A stretch of 64,000 bases of DNA from Liolophura sinensis (lineage: Eukaryota; Mollusca; Polyplacophora; Chitonida; Chitonidae). Below are positions 48,501-59,516 of this stretch, in pieces. The notes under the pieces are model-generated. The model was not told the DNA's origin. It saw only the letters and a program-made list of their open reading frames with translations, and did not search any database. The translations under genes and the position numbers were made by a program. The stretch spans positions 14,371,717-14,435,716 of the forward strand of contig NC_088305.1 in assembly GCF_032854445.1 (NCBI RefSeq). Reading direction: 5' to 3'. Positions within the stretch are counted from its first letter, which is position 1; every line of letters begins with the position of its first letter.

Positions 48501-51500
48501 AACCCTGCTAAACTGTCTATCAGTAAATGTATGGTCAGACCTTCGTTGAGTAGTGTTCGAATTAACAGGGCTTCTTTGCTCACCTGATTTGTCAAAATTT
48601 TGAGTCTGTTTCCGTGGGTCTGAATTTGAGTTAAATGAACTGCTGGAAAAGGACTGAGGCTTTCTAAATGTAGACGGCTTTTTCTGAAATGAGACCTTAT
48701 GTGTAACAGTGTAAGTATCGGCCATAGTGGCTGCTGCTTCTAATGTATCAGCGTCTTTGTCCTCAATAAAAGTTCTGACATCATCATTAATACATCTTTT
48801 AAAGTCTTCAGTCAGTATGATCTGTTTTAACTTTTCATAATCTTTATCTACACTTTTAGCAGAACACCACAGAGCAAACAATTGTTCCTTCTGCCTAGCA
48901 AATTCAATGTAAGTCTGATCTCTTTTCTCAAAATTTCTAAATTTCTGCCGATAGGCCCCTGGCACCAGCTCATATCTTTTTAAGATAACATCTTTCACAA
49001 AATCATAACCTGCTGCCTGTTCTGTTGATAACTTTGTGTATATATCCATAGCTTTGCCAGTTAACACACTCTGTAAAAGGGTAGTCCAAAACTTTTTAGG
49101 CCACTCTAAATTTTGAGCAATCTTCTCAAACTGTAGAAAATATTTATCTACATCAGTCTCACGAAATTGTGGCACCAATCTTATGTTTCTAGCGACGTCA
49201 AATTTTGGAGGCATATCTGAACAACATAAGCCAGACCTATGTCCTTCTAGTTTCCTCGCTTCAATTTCGCTCTGAGGTCTCAATTTCTCCAATTCGAACA
49301 CTCTTTCATTTTCCCTTAAACAACCTTTCATTTTCCTTTTCCTTCAGTTCTAACTCCTTCAGTCTTATTACAGTGGATTCTTTGCCATCAGGCCTGTACG
49401 CATCGGATGCACTTTCATCAAACTCCTGTAATTCTACCAAACATTTCGCTATACTAAACTGCATATCTTTCTTGCGTAAGGATCTTTTGATATTAAGATT
49501 CAGGTACTTTCTTAAAGCATACAAATCATTCTTTTTTAACACATCAAAAATGTCCTGATCTGGCGCTTCCATAAACTCGTCGGGCTTAAAATCCGACATG
49601 ATGAATAAAATCTGCTGGCAAAATTTATTACAAAGTCAAAGACTAGAAAAATGGCACAACTTACACAAAATCCTTTCAATTCCAATTCAAATTCACTTCC
49701 CGGGCAAGCCTCCAATTTATTACGACCCAAACGGTCTGTATTATAAAGAGATGGCTTGTTCGAAATACACGACAGTTTAGCCGCACAAAAAAGTAACCAA
49801 AACCAGCAGATTTTATTTTACAACAATTTATTAGGTTTAACAAGAACAGATAACAAGACTTTTACAAATACTAAAGTACTTAAGTTTAACAAGAAAGGAT
49901 AGCAGTATCTATACAAATACTAAAGTACTTACATGTACAACGGTGTCAAGTCCAAACGGACGCATATACTCCACAATGCTTAAAAATTGCACAGAGGCAA
50001 TATTCATAGGAGTGAAAATCCACAGTATAACTGAGTGTATGACGAAATATACACAAAATTCCACAGACAGGGTCCGTGTACTAATAAACACTGTGTACAC
50101 AAGAGCACAAATTAAATATACAAGTTCAGACTGAACAAGTGCTCGGTGGAGATAGGATATAACAAAGCCAGAGGCTATAAAGACACCAAAAATCAGCACA
50201 AAAGGCCTACTAAAGTAATACTCCGCGAATGCATCCAAAACTCTCAATAATTCTCCTTTCTCCTCTGACCTGCTTTAATAGGTCTTATATAGACGGGTGG
50301 AATTGTCTAGAATAAGAAAATTCTTGAACATTTGTCGTAAACAAACAGGCCCCGAACTGAGCGTATTCTGGAACATCCTAAGGCAGAGGCAGACAGCAGG
50401 CCCTGAACTCAGCATATGTAAACAGTGGCAAGCTAAATTTAGAAGCTGACGGCAGTTGTTCACATAACACAGCTGTGTTAGATACTGTAAAAATAAATGA
50501 ATAACTTGTTGAATTGTTGACCTGGACTTAAGATATGCAGGATCGCTTGTAAAATCTGGTATTGGAAAAAACTTGACGGATGATTAAGGAGCATTTGTGG
50601 GCTGACCGGTTGAGCGTGTAGATTGCTGGTGAGGAATGTGAGAAAGAGTATGTATAGCCACGCGAGGTGGTCTGGAGATGTTTTAGCATTCTAGTTCACG
50701 TCCTCGGCGAAGATAAAGATGTACCATTGCATATTTAGATCTCATGTCATATTTTGATCTCGTGACAAAGGAGTCAAGTTTTGTTTATTACATGACTGCA
50801 TTACAAAGAAAATTATTTTACTCGTTTATTTTGGAACGAAACTTGATCGTGGAAACTCTAGTCTACCACCTTATCGGTTTAGTTTTACTAACTTTTTGTT
50901 TGCTTGGGATTAATATTTAAATTATATGACGGCGATTAGCCTTATCGATAGAGGAAGCCAGAATGCAGTACCCGGAGAAAATCACGTGGCCATCCTCTGG
51001 CCGAAACAGATTTACTGAAAGCCTGTCATCGGCAAAACAAGAGTGCAACAATGGTAATCGAATAATAATGAGTGACATAAGTATACAAAGACAAAACATA
51101 TTAACATATGGTAATGGTCTATTGAGTAAAATTTGACAACTTTAAATGATTTAAATTTGACAACTTTATGTCTATTAATTTGTCTGGTATTTGTACACTC
51201 AATGAAGTAATGTGTTAATTTTAACAGAAAGCCTGTTGTCTGCGTGCTGATAGAACGTTATTATAACATAATACTGTGTTATATTTAACATGATATCTAG
51301 TTAGTCTAATAGAATCTTTATACTGAGTTAATAGAATATATGTGTTATATTTTATATTTTCATTGTTTGAGGTTAAAGGGTATTACACCTTCATCTGAGT
51401 TGTATTATTGTTTTTCTTTGTCTAGCTCTCCTTCGCCAGAAACATGGCGATGATTTGCCCATCCAGTTGGTGTATCTAGACGAGCCTATCAATGATTTTA

Positions 51501-54500
51501 AACCAGTCTTTCTTCGAGCACAAGGTTAGTCTACGCAGAGAGTCACACGAACCGGATGATCTTAGTGGCTACAGCGTCCGTCTCGATCCCGGTTCCGGCC
51601 ATGCACAAACCGATGGCCAAACGTTTGTGGGCCCTGTGTCAGTATATATTGACCGTGTGGACATTCGTGTTTGGAGAGTTTGCCATATCTTCCAAGTGAT
51701 ACAGCAGCCAATAAACGGTTTTAGTTATGATCAAATTTTAATTTAAGCTGCGAAAGATGCCAGGGAGGAAACTGTAGAAAAGACACTTGAGATGCCTCCA
51801 TTAGTTTGGTGCCAGAATCTAAAATATGGTTCCGAAACAAATGCAGTACATAAAGTTCAAATGGTTGAAAAAACACGAATGAAATGTTGAGCGCACAAAG
51901 GGAGATAAGAGCAGTAGAACAAGTCCACGTGGTCGTTGGATGTTGGTGCGAGGTCGTTGGCTATTGCCTATTGAACGCGAGACATTATTTTGTGAACGTG
52001 ACACTGCTTTGCCTGGACCACGTGACCTCTGCACGTCATGTTTTCCTGAATAATCATGTGACCGTGTATTGGTCTATGAAAACCAAGAATCACTAGAGTA
52101 TAAGGTCTAATGAAAAGTTGTATATAGCAACGTTCATACAGTTATATAGCCAAGTAGATGTATTTACAAATTTCCCGAAATAAGAATTCGAAATTCCTAG
52201 CAAAATTATCTGTGTTTTGTAACTTTCCTGCATTCACCTATCATGAATTTTGTTCTATGTAAAATGTTCTACATATACTCTCTGCTCGCCTTAGTTGGTT
52301 CTGTGGTGGTTTTTGAAATTCTTTTTGGCCCTGCGATTATTAACCTGGAACGTCCATTTGGATTGACAGCTATAATACGATTGTCTGCTTCAAGCCTTAG
52401 ATTCACTAAGTTAAAATGACTTACTCAGATTTAACCATGACCTAATCGGCATACATGCACGTATGATCTGCAAAGGAAGCCCAATGATTTTTGTTACAGG
52501 GCTAATTGAAGGCACTTCCGGCCTAACTGCAGAGTTCCCCAATGTCTACGTTCTGGCTTCCGGTTGCAGTTTTTACTCTAAATGTATGCCAAATGAAAGT
52601 CTTGATTTTATGGTTAGCTTTATGTCAGTTCACTGGCTGAGTAAGAGGTAAGTTAACATTACGCTATCATCTTGTGCGTATTGAGCACTCTGAAACTAAA
52701 TTGTAATTTAATTGTGTTCGACGTCTGCTTTTCTCTATCCAAAACTCGATGCATTTACGTGTTTATACGTGTAAGTAAATAACTCTTCGACCGAGCAGAC
52801 ATTTTTTGCTCGACTTTGACGGAATTCGGTGGCCTAATGCTGAAGTCGGGAGACACGGGACCAAACTCGGGAAGGGTCATATCAAAGACTATAAAGTGGT
52901 ACTCAGCACTAAGATTGTAGAGAAAGGAAACAGGACTGCTTGACCGGTGTCAATACAATGCCATTTGGTGAAATGTTATGCCTGGCGTATCGGCATGATA
53001 GTTTAGAGGCGGCAGCTCTTTGGCGGCATGGACTCGCTTTTCCACAAGACAACTCAGTATATGTACATACACCTGATGACTCATCGTCGTCATATGACTG
53101 GAAATTTGACGACATTAAACTAAAAGCATACATGTAAAGTAAATTTAAGCTGGTGCCTGACTTTGGTTTCATCGGTGTTTCAGTCCGAGAATTCCGTGCT
53201 CCTCGTTATTTCCCTCTAACACAACAGGAGAGGCATATAACGCGTTCAAGGCACAGGCCGCTCTGGACTGGGAGATGTTTCTTCTTCAGAGGGCGAAAGA
53301 ACTAAAATCGGGTAGGACAAAAATGCCACAAACGCATGACAATATCAGATTCAGGCGAGGTTACGTTCTGTGCAGAGAGTTACATATCACATAACATTCT
53401 TTATCATCGTAGTATGTAAAGTTATAATCTACATGTCAGGTTAAAGCTGTCGGAGACAGTTTGAGTGGACTGAAAGAAAGTTACTACAAATGTCAGCCAT
53501 TTCGGCTTATGCACACCAACCAGCTAAAACTCAGAAAGACGAATGGACATAATAACAAGCGCAAATCACTGATACATGAAGCTACGGCAGCCCGTAAAAT
53601 GCCCATGTCGACTTACATACAGGTCACAGGTTAAACAATTGGCCTATGTTAACAGATTGATCGTCAATAATTTGAACACATATTGACAGACAAACCCGCA
53701 AAAAGGTAGAGAGTCTAGGTCAGACAGAAAGACAGACAAGCAGCCAGGGAGACATGAAGGCATTCAGGTGAACAGACAGACAGACAGACAGGGAGACAAA
53801 CAGTCAATCGGGACAATCAGGTCAATAGATGGATAGTTAGACAGAAAAACAGACCGACCAACAAACACATACACATAAAGGTAGACAGAGACAGACCAAC
53901 AGACAGACAAACCGACAGACAGACCCAACATAAAGACAGACATACCAACAGACAGACCAACATTTAGAGCATAGATTAACCGACAGACAGACACACCAAC
54001 AGACAAATTACAGACAGACAAGTTGTACAGAGACTAACAGAGAGACAGACCAACAGACAGACACACCAACAAACAGGCCAACAGACAGATACATCAGCAC
54101 ACCTAACATGCAGACAGATTAACAGTCATACACACCAACAAACAGACCAACAGACAAACTAGCAGTCAGACCAACAGACAGACAGACCAACAGACGGACA
54201 GACCAACAGACAGGTAGACCAAAAGACAAACGAACTAACAGGCATGAAGACAGACAAACCGACAAGCATGCAGACAGATAGACCAACAGGCAGAGAGGCC
54301 AACAGACAGACAGACAGACAAACAGACCAACAGACCAAAAGGCACACAAACTGATCTATAACCAATACACGTTCTAGTAAAGTTTATCGTAATGTGGCAC
54401 GCAAGACCTCCTTTAGTCAGAAAGAGTCGCACTTATGTCTTTAAGAGTCACTCATTACAAACAACAGTGTATATGCCCAGGAGTTATTTATTTTTATCAA

Positions 54501-57500
54501 ATGACATGATATAAACCCCGATATTACAAACGCTCTAAAACAGCGTATCATACATGACCACCAACGAAATGATCATTCTTAGTCACATTGCGTAATGCAT
54601 ATATGCTTTATGGAGTTTTACGTCGTAGTTAAGAATTTTTCATTCATACGACAACGGCAAGACATCGGCCAATCAAACCCTTTTTCCTCACTCTAACTTA
54701 TCTCTGCAGAGCGTCGAACGAGGCAGAAATACGTATTTTTTTTAAAGTCTTTGGTATGAAACCGATTATAGTGTAATGATAAGTAGTCAGTTAATTCGTA
54801 TGTCATGATATGTTCTCGGGAATAAATACCATCTAATGGCCAAAGCATAGTCTCATTACTAACACACTGCACATGACCTGTATATCGAGAGTATATACCT
54901 GTAATTGAATGGGTACAATAGTTCTAAATGACTTCATATAAGATCATCAACCAGATGTTTTAAAGTTATTCATATTATATCTTCAGTCAATCATTTTAAA
55001 TGAGATCATACAATCATATGAATCAACCATAATGTGATATCGTGTTCGTATGTGTTTACTCATATAATTGACACGTTGTGATGTTATATGTGAAACACAG
55101 GGGCCTACTACGTAACAACGTATAGTCTCATTGGAGAAGTACTTTTCATGCCATTGTACATGTATGTTGTATCAGTTTCTTTGCGAGTGTACATGTGTGA
55201 TGTCTCAGTTTAAATGCCATTGTACATGTATGACGTCTCAGTTTAAATGCCATTGTACATGTATGACGTCTCAGTTTAAATACCATTGTATATGTATGTT
55301 GTATCAGTTTCATTGCGAGTGTACATGTGTGATGTCTCAGTTTAAAGGCCAGTGTACATGTATGACGTCTCAGTTTAAATACCATTGTACATGTATAATG
55401 TATCAGCTTAAAAGCCACCATAAATGAATGATGTCTCAGACTAAGTGTCTGCGTACATGTATGGTGTCTTAATTTAAATGCCATCCCACGTATGTGGTAT
55501 CTTAGTTTCATTGCCATGCCACGTGTATGATGTCTCAGTTTTAATGCCATGGCATGTGTATGATGTCTCAATTTAATTGCCATGGCATGTGTATGATGTC
55601 TCATTTGAAATGGCATAGCACGTGCATGATGTCTCAGTTAAATTCTTTTGTGCTTGTATGGTGTCTAAGCTAAATTCCATCGTTCATGTGTTGTACCCTG
55701 GGTAAAGCTTTGATAGCGGTATTTTACGATCTGATAAATGTATCTTTCTCAGGTGGATATTTAGTGGTCACTAGTTTGTGGTGTACACCAGATGATCGGG
55801 TGACATTTCCAGTGAAAGATTTTCATGCTAATATTTCGAATGTCTGGAGAAACTTGTTTGATGATGGCGTCATTAATAAGGTAACAACGCTTTCTAGAGA
55901 TTAGTTCTTAATAAATGTTTGTTTTCGATAGTGTCATTAAATATCTAAAGTTCACCGACATGTACAGTAATTTCGAGTGAAAGATTTTCATGCTAATATT
56001 TCGAATGTCTGGAGAAACTTGTTTGATGATGGCGTCATTAATAAGGTAACAACGCTTTCTAGAGATTAGTTCTTAATAAATATTTGTTTTCGATAGTGTC
56101 ATTAAATATCTAAAGTTCACCGACATGTACAGTAATATTTGGTATTTATTCATATGTTTGCCGCCCTTGACCAGATATCTGACAAACCTCCAGACTAAAG
56201 GCGTTGGCTCAATGGGAGTTGAATTCGGGTCAGGGGAGTATTCTACCGAATTGACGCCAAACATTCTACCAATATCACTTTGTGTGGGGGGGCTTTGGTC
56301 ACACTGAGCTGTTGACGACGCTCTTATTGTCCTTGGCGCGATCTAACGTCTGTTGATCCGGATTTCTCAACGTATAAAACTGACCGCCATGATAGATGCA
56401 AAAACTTCCTAATTATGGCGTCATACAACAATGAAGTAAATGTTTTCTAGGCTGTGTGAAAGATAACGATTTCTTTCCTACACATTTAAACATCCCCACA
56501 GGTGGAGTTTGAACGTACAGAAATCGCCATTCACTACCGGTCACGGGAGGAGCTAGAGAGACCATTCAAGGATACAGAATCCTCCGTGTTAAAGAGCGGC
56601 CTTTTCCTGGTATCCTTAGAAACGAATGTAGTCCAGTGTCCATTCAGACAACAGTGCAGAAAATTTGCTAAAAATCATAAAAATGGTAAGTGATTGCGAT
56701 GAATACTTAAACGTCAACTATATTTAAATGAAGCCAGTTTTCTTTACGCCTACACTGTTCCCCACAATTATACACAAGTCTTGTTAAGTTGATTTAGGTT
56801 ACATGTAGTGTTCAAAAATATTCTCTTATACCACGGCGTATGGTTTTAAGGGTGGAAAAAGGCAGAGTACTAATGAGTGAAGAAGCTTTTCCACATATCC
56901 CGCAGAGAATGTCCTCTTCTGGGTGGTCTCAATACGTATGTCATATCGCCAATGAATTCACCAAAGATCACCAGATTAGCCATTATGCTTATTGGCAAAC
57001 GAAATATCACCAGATTTGCAGAAAGTTAGTCTGGGATTAAACATCACATCTCCAGCCATTAAAACACATACTTTACAAGTACGAACATGTTTGTTGACCT
57101 GGATATATACGCGATATTTTCTGCTGAAACGGACACACACAAGCGCAATATTTTCTGTTGAACCGGACACAAACGCGATATTTTCTGCTGAACTGGACAC
57201 AAACGCGATATTTTCTGCTGAACTGGACACAAATGCGATATTTTCTGCTGAACTAATACCAAAGTTATGCCTATTTCTGTTCTGCCGTTTTAGTAGAAGA
57301 AGTTTTTAAAATTATGAAAAGTGAAAATTATGAAAAAAATATAATAAAAAGTGCGATTTCTTTGCCATTTCATACTAGTTTGCAGAGGTCACTTTCGGTT
57401 TCTCTCCTTGCATTGGGATGATGTTAGTCTTTAGGAGTTTGCGTCCTAGGTTCATTTATTAGAGTGAAATATCCACTTCTGGTCATAAAGATGCCAGTTC

Positions 57501-58462
57501 CGTTTTTTTCCTAAGTTACACATTCGGAATCAGCGCGCACCATTTTATCCAATAGATGGATAAACCTGTCGGGAATATTTTAACCAGGGTGGAAATTGCA
57601 AGAAAAAAAAAGCTCAAGGTTTTCGGTCACATGAATTTTCACCGAAATATAGCGAGCCAAGGTTTTGTGTAAGTGCAGCTTTTGGTCCAGTGTTCCAGTA
57701 AAGCATACTGAAGTTTCATAAATTTAATGAAAAACTTTACAGGGTATACATGATAAATTTACCACAGTAAAGGTTTTATTCTAACTGTTCATGTAAATGC
57801 ATACATAGAAATACATTAGACGCTCACTAGCACAATGGCACAAGGAAAATTAGGTAAAAAAAATCACTTAGATTAATTGCAATATATTAGACATTACTCA
57901 AAATGCTATGTTTTCATCACATTTAACATACCATAAAACTTAAAAGATGCAAAGGGAACAGGCCTCGAGGATATTTGGTGTCTGATTAGGTGTTTTGTTA
58001 AAAAACAACAACAACAACAAAAAATAAAAAAACGATCCACAGTATTGGGGAAGATAATAATTACCCGAACACATACAATAGGAATTCAAGTTTGGATGTT
58101 CTGGATCCCTAAACATTGTGAAAATGTGTGTGCTTATGAATAGTTAAACACCGAAGCCATAAAAAAATATGAAAGATATGAATGGAATATCTCTGTTACA
58201 TGAATATGTACATTCAATATCAACGTTTGTTTTAGAGTCCTCGGAAGTCAGAGACCTTGTCAAACCACTTGTGGCTGCCGTAACACCGTGGATTGAGGGA
58301 AGCTTACATCAAGGACTGAGCGAGCACAGATCAGAAGCAGACAAAACTAAAATTCTTGACATGTTCTTTGAGCGTTTCCGTGACCAGGTTGCTCGAGATC
58401 CACTATCCCATAGTCCTGATATCGTACAGACTTGCATGGTGATTAGAAAGCAAAACATCTAG
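45394..58462 (+). CDS. SABATH-type carboxyl methyltransferase, copy 3 (complete, 377 aa)
   Basis: Eight exons: 45394-45517, 46785-46880, 51426-51524, 52500-52647, 53184-53311, 55753-55880, 56502-56685 and 58236-58462. They total 1,134 nt (377 residues plus TAG), inside the usual SABATH size of about 350-390. Intron phases are 1,1,1,2,1,0,1 and all introns are GT-AG. Residue landmarks: YSTQ at 19-22 (substrate and SAM contact region), SAM motif I FAIGDYGSADSG at 52-63, an acidic strand end and INDF at 95-98, CSFY at 129-132, HWLS at 151-154, GGYLVVT at 199-205, and a helical C-terminal half. There is no signal peptide or membrane segment, so it is probably cytosolic. Likely reaction: SAM-dependent methyl-ester formation on a small carboxylic acid; the substrate cannot be read from sequence. 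The start is the ATG conserved with copy 2. Intron 2 contains a gypsy-type remnant and intron 6 a duplicated fragment of exon 6. A different class I methyltransferase family is unlikely given the ordered motifs. Confidence 0.87.
46205..46390 (+). mobile_element. SINE fragment in intron 1 of copy 3
   Basis: Equivalent of 24365-24560, more diverged. Confidence 0.6.
46785..46880 (+). CDS. Copy 3 exon 2 (SAM motif I)
   Basis: Acceptor CCGCAATCAG|AG with G|AG split codon and donor G|GTAAGT. 96 nt, symmetric phase 1-1. Contains GDYGSADSG. Copy 2 has GDFGSADGG. Confidence 0.85.
47557..47794 (-). repeat. Truncated 3' LTR
   Basis: Matches the first 238 bp of the 5' LTR, from TGTTATGTGAACAACTGCCG at 47794 to about 47557. 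It then meets host intron sequence shared with 25700. Confidence 0.83.
47795..48250 (-). pseudogene. Retroviral-type aspartic protease (frameshifted)
   Basis: RDTGASQSLL with the catalytic DTGA(S) motif at 48203-48217 on the minus strand. The frame then shifts into 47703-48179 with SGSNVLIRGVSSAEF, a VPLHKAYLSSDI strand and PFKGIHLLLGDDPAGD, typical of gypsy-type retropepsins. Its 3' end runs into the LTR, so pol was deleted. Confidence 0.82.
48447..49599 (-). pseudogene. Gag with SCAN-like capsid domain (frameshifted)
   Basis: N-terminal frame 49306-49599 (MSDFKPDEFMEAP, then a charged coiled-coil-like part) overlaps a second frame 48447-49331 near a GAAAAT-rich spot, so one indel separates them. 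The second frame has a capsid region resembling the SCAN fold (LLQSVLTGKAMDIYTKL, RYELVPGAYRQKFRNF, EFARQKEQLFALW, ILTEDFKRCI, AATMADTY). It then has a serine-rich linker and a zinc knuckle CNYCRKPGHVISNY whose last cysteine is replaced by tyrosine. SCAN-like capsids are known from Gmr1-like gypsy elements; I infer that affiliation. Confidence 0.82.
49718..50469 (-). repeat. 5' LTR of the gypsy-type remnant (752 bp)
   Basis: TGTTATGTGAAC start at 50469 on the minus strand. Its end has drifted from TAACA to TAATA. TATA box TATATAAG on the minus strand at 50284-50291. Includes a hydrophobic 112-codon open frame at 49909-50247. Confidence 0.82.
50700..51425 (+). other. End of intron 2, copy 3
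   Basis: Aligns with 1281-2063. Shortened 18-bp repeat at 50731-50765. No gene. Confidence 0.55.
51426..51524 (+). CDS. Copy 3 exon 3
   Basis: TTTGTCTAG acceptor and G|GTTAGT donor. Residues 75-106, with LDEPINDF. Confidence 0.85.
51550..51728 (+). mobile_element. Shortened SINE-like repeat, intron 3 (unit C)
   Basis: Equivalent of 2187-2392 with about 25 bp lost before the B box. It is followed by the deletion junction TTATGATCAAATTTTAA. The intron is only 975 bp. Confidence 0.5.
52500..52647 (+). CDS. Copy 3 exon 4
   Basis: TTACAG acceptor and AG|GTAAGT donor. Residues 108-155, with CSFYSKCMP and SVHWLSK. Confidence 0.87.
52835..53142 (+). mobile_element. Dispersed SINE-like repeat, intron 4 (unit C)
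   Basis: Equivalent of 4440-4745. Confidence 0.5.
53184..53311 (+). CDS. Copy 3 exon 5
   Basis: TTTCAG acceptor and G|GTAGGA donor. Residues 157-198, ending in the helix LDWEMFLLQRAKELKS. Confidence 0.85.
53685..54357 (+). repeat. GACAGACCAACA-type satellite, intron 5 (unit C)
   Basis: Equivalent of 5290-5955. Confidence 0.95.
55143..55640 (+). repeat. 33-bp minisatellite, intron 5 (unit C, longest array)
   Basis: Contains extra blocks (GTATCAGTTTCATTGCGAGT repeated at about 55170 and 55305), indicating a multi-unit internal duplication. Confidence 0.93.
55753..55880 (+). CDS. Copy 3 exon 6
   Basis: TTTCTCAG acceptor and AAG|GTAACA donor. Residues 200-241. Its last 72 nt plus donor and flank are duplicated 165 bp downstream. 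Confidence 0.85.
55974..56138 (+). repeat. 165-bp tandem duplication of the exon 6 3' end (pseudo-exon fragment)
   Basis: Repeats the last part of exon 6 from GTGAAAGATTTTCATGC through the donor (second GTAACA at 56046) and into the intron. It lacks the acceptor and first half of the exon, so it should stay inside intron 6. This explains why intron 6 is 621 bp here against 456-457 bp in copies 1 and 2. Confidence 0.88.
56502..56685 (+). CDS. Copy 3 exon 7
   Basis: CCCCACAG acceptor and G|GTAAGT donor. Residues 242-302. It has RKFAKNH where copy 1 has RKLAKNH. Confidence 0.85.
57099..57255 (+). repeat. 30-bp minisatellite, intron 7 (unit C, 5 units)
   Basis: Same unit as 8443-8655. The second unit has a 4-bp ACAC expansion. 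Confidence 0.93.
58236..58462 (+). CDS. Copy 3 exon 8 (terminal, with stop)
   Basis: TTGTTTTAG acceptor; G|AG split codon; TAG at 58460-58462. Residues 304-377. Full length, without the inserted T of copy 2. Confidence 0.85.
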
Positions 58463-59434
58463 AAAAAGATGTTGACGTCGTACAATGAATATTGGACGAA
58501 TGCAAATAGCCAAAGTATTCCTCTTACATACGTACATGTGCTTCAACCATCCGAAGGTAATTCAAGTACTAGTTCGCATTTCCAAATGGACCTCCTTTTA
58601 AAGTCCATCAAATCTTAAGGCATGTACAAGTTTTGTGCATCTTTGTAACTTCAGAAAATTGCTTGAGTTTGTTAGTTTCTTTGCCCGACAAACAAGTTTC
58701 GGCCGAGTTATAAGTAACAAAAGAAAGGTATGTTTTATTTTACATTTGCATATGGTTGATAAATAATTATTTGCCTCAGGAGACTATCAGCATGGCAGTT
58801 GCCGTGAGTTCAAAGCCACTTAATTCTGGCATCCTCTATGGGCGTACGTGAGAATGTCTTCTAGCAACGGGCGAAGAGCCGTTGGTTTGCGCCGGGCTCT
58901 GTCGTTTTCTACCACCATAATGATGGCCGCCATCGTAAAGGCCATCAAGTAATTAAAAAAGTATCCTTAATTGAAATATAAACACGGTCAGGTAAATCAG
59001 TCAGATGTTTGTCGACTGTAACGTCGAGTTTCCCTCATAAATGTGCTATTGTGGTTGTCCGCGACTTAATTCAGATGTGTATGTAAACTCCACCCGTTGA
59101 AAAAAATAGGTCATGGTCTCAGAACAGAACACAAATAAACTGAAAACTGTTTGCCCACACCCGTTGCCTTATAATTGTTAGCTCTTATTAGTTTTTCAGA
59201 AACTGTTGTTTAACTGGTGTGTTAAAATATTTCAGAAGTATTAGGTTTTAGATCTACGGGTGTCTTTCAGGACAATTAACGAAGAAAGATCAACGCAGGA
59301 CAATCAACGAAGAAAGATCAACGAAGAAAGATCAATGTAGGACGACACCCTTTGCAAATTAAATCATGATTAACCAGGACGTTTTCTGCTCCATCCCGCT
59401 TGTCTGAGAACCGGCTATTTTGTGAGTGTTGCCT

Positions 59435-59516
59435 GGACCTTCCCACTTACGGCCCGAGAGGAAGCCATCATAAGCTGGACTTGAAGTCACAGCGACCGCA
59501 TTGGTGAGAGGCTCCT
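59435..59516 (-). mobile_element. SINE head left by deletion (unit C)
   Basis: Only the tRNA-like head of the SINE at 11795-11982 remains, with its right target duplication at 59517-59529. The left side joins at GCCTGGACC. Confidence 0.8.

Larger units (their letters stand above)
47557..50469 (-). mobile_element. Ty3/gypsy-type LTR retroelement remnant lacking pol (intron 2 of copy 3)
   Basis: Minus-strand order: complete 5' LTR 49718-50469, primer site near 49698-49715, gag 48447-49599, aspartic protease about 47795-48250, then directly a partial 3' LTR 47557-47794. Reverse transcriptase, RNase H and integrase are absent. Only the first 238 bp of the 3' LTR remain. The same element type enters the window at position 1 in the equivalent intron of copy 1; copy 2 intron 2 has none. 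Adjacent bases 50470-50699 are also missing from unit B. Confidence 0.87.
25741..50699 (+). repeat. Tandem segmental duplication, unit B (about 25 kb)
   Basis: Second copy. It holds exons 3-8 of methyltransferase copy 2, a shortened spacer, and exons 1-2 of copy 3, and ends with the gypsy-type element. Private features against A and C are a Tc1 element at 26393-27945, a 330-bp SINE-like insert at about 41405-41734, a solo LTR at 44075-45081, and absence of the 5.3 kb segment (junction near 42202). Confidence 0.93.
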
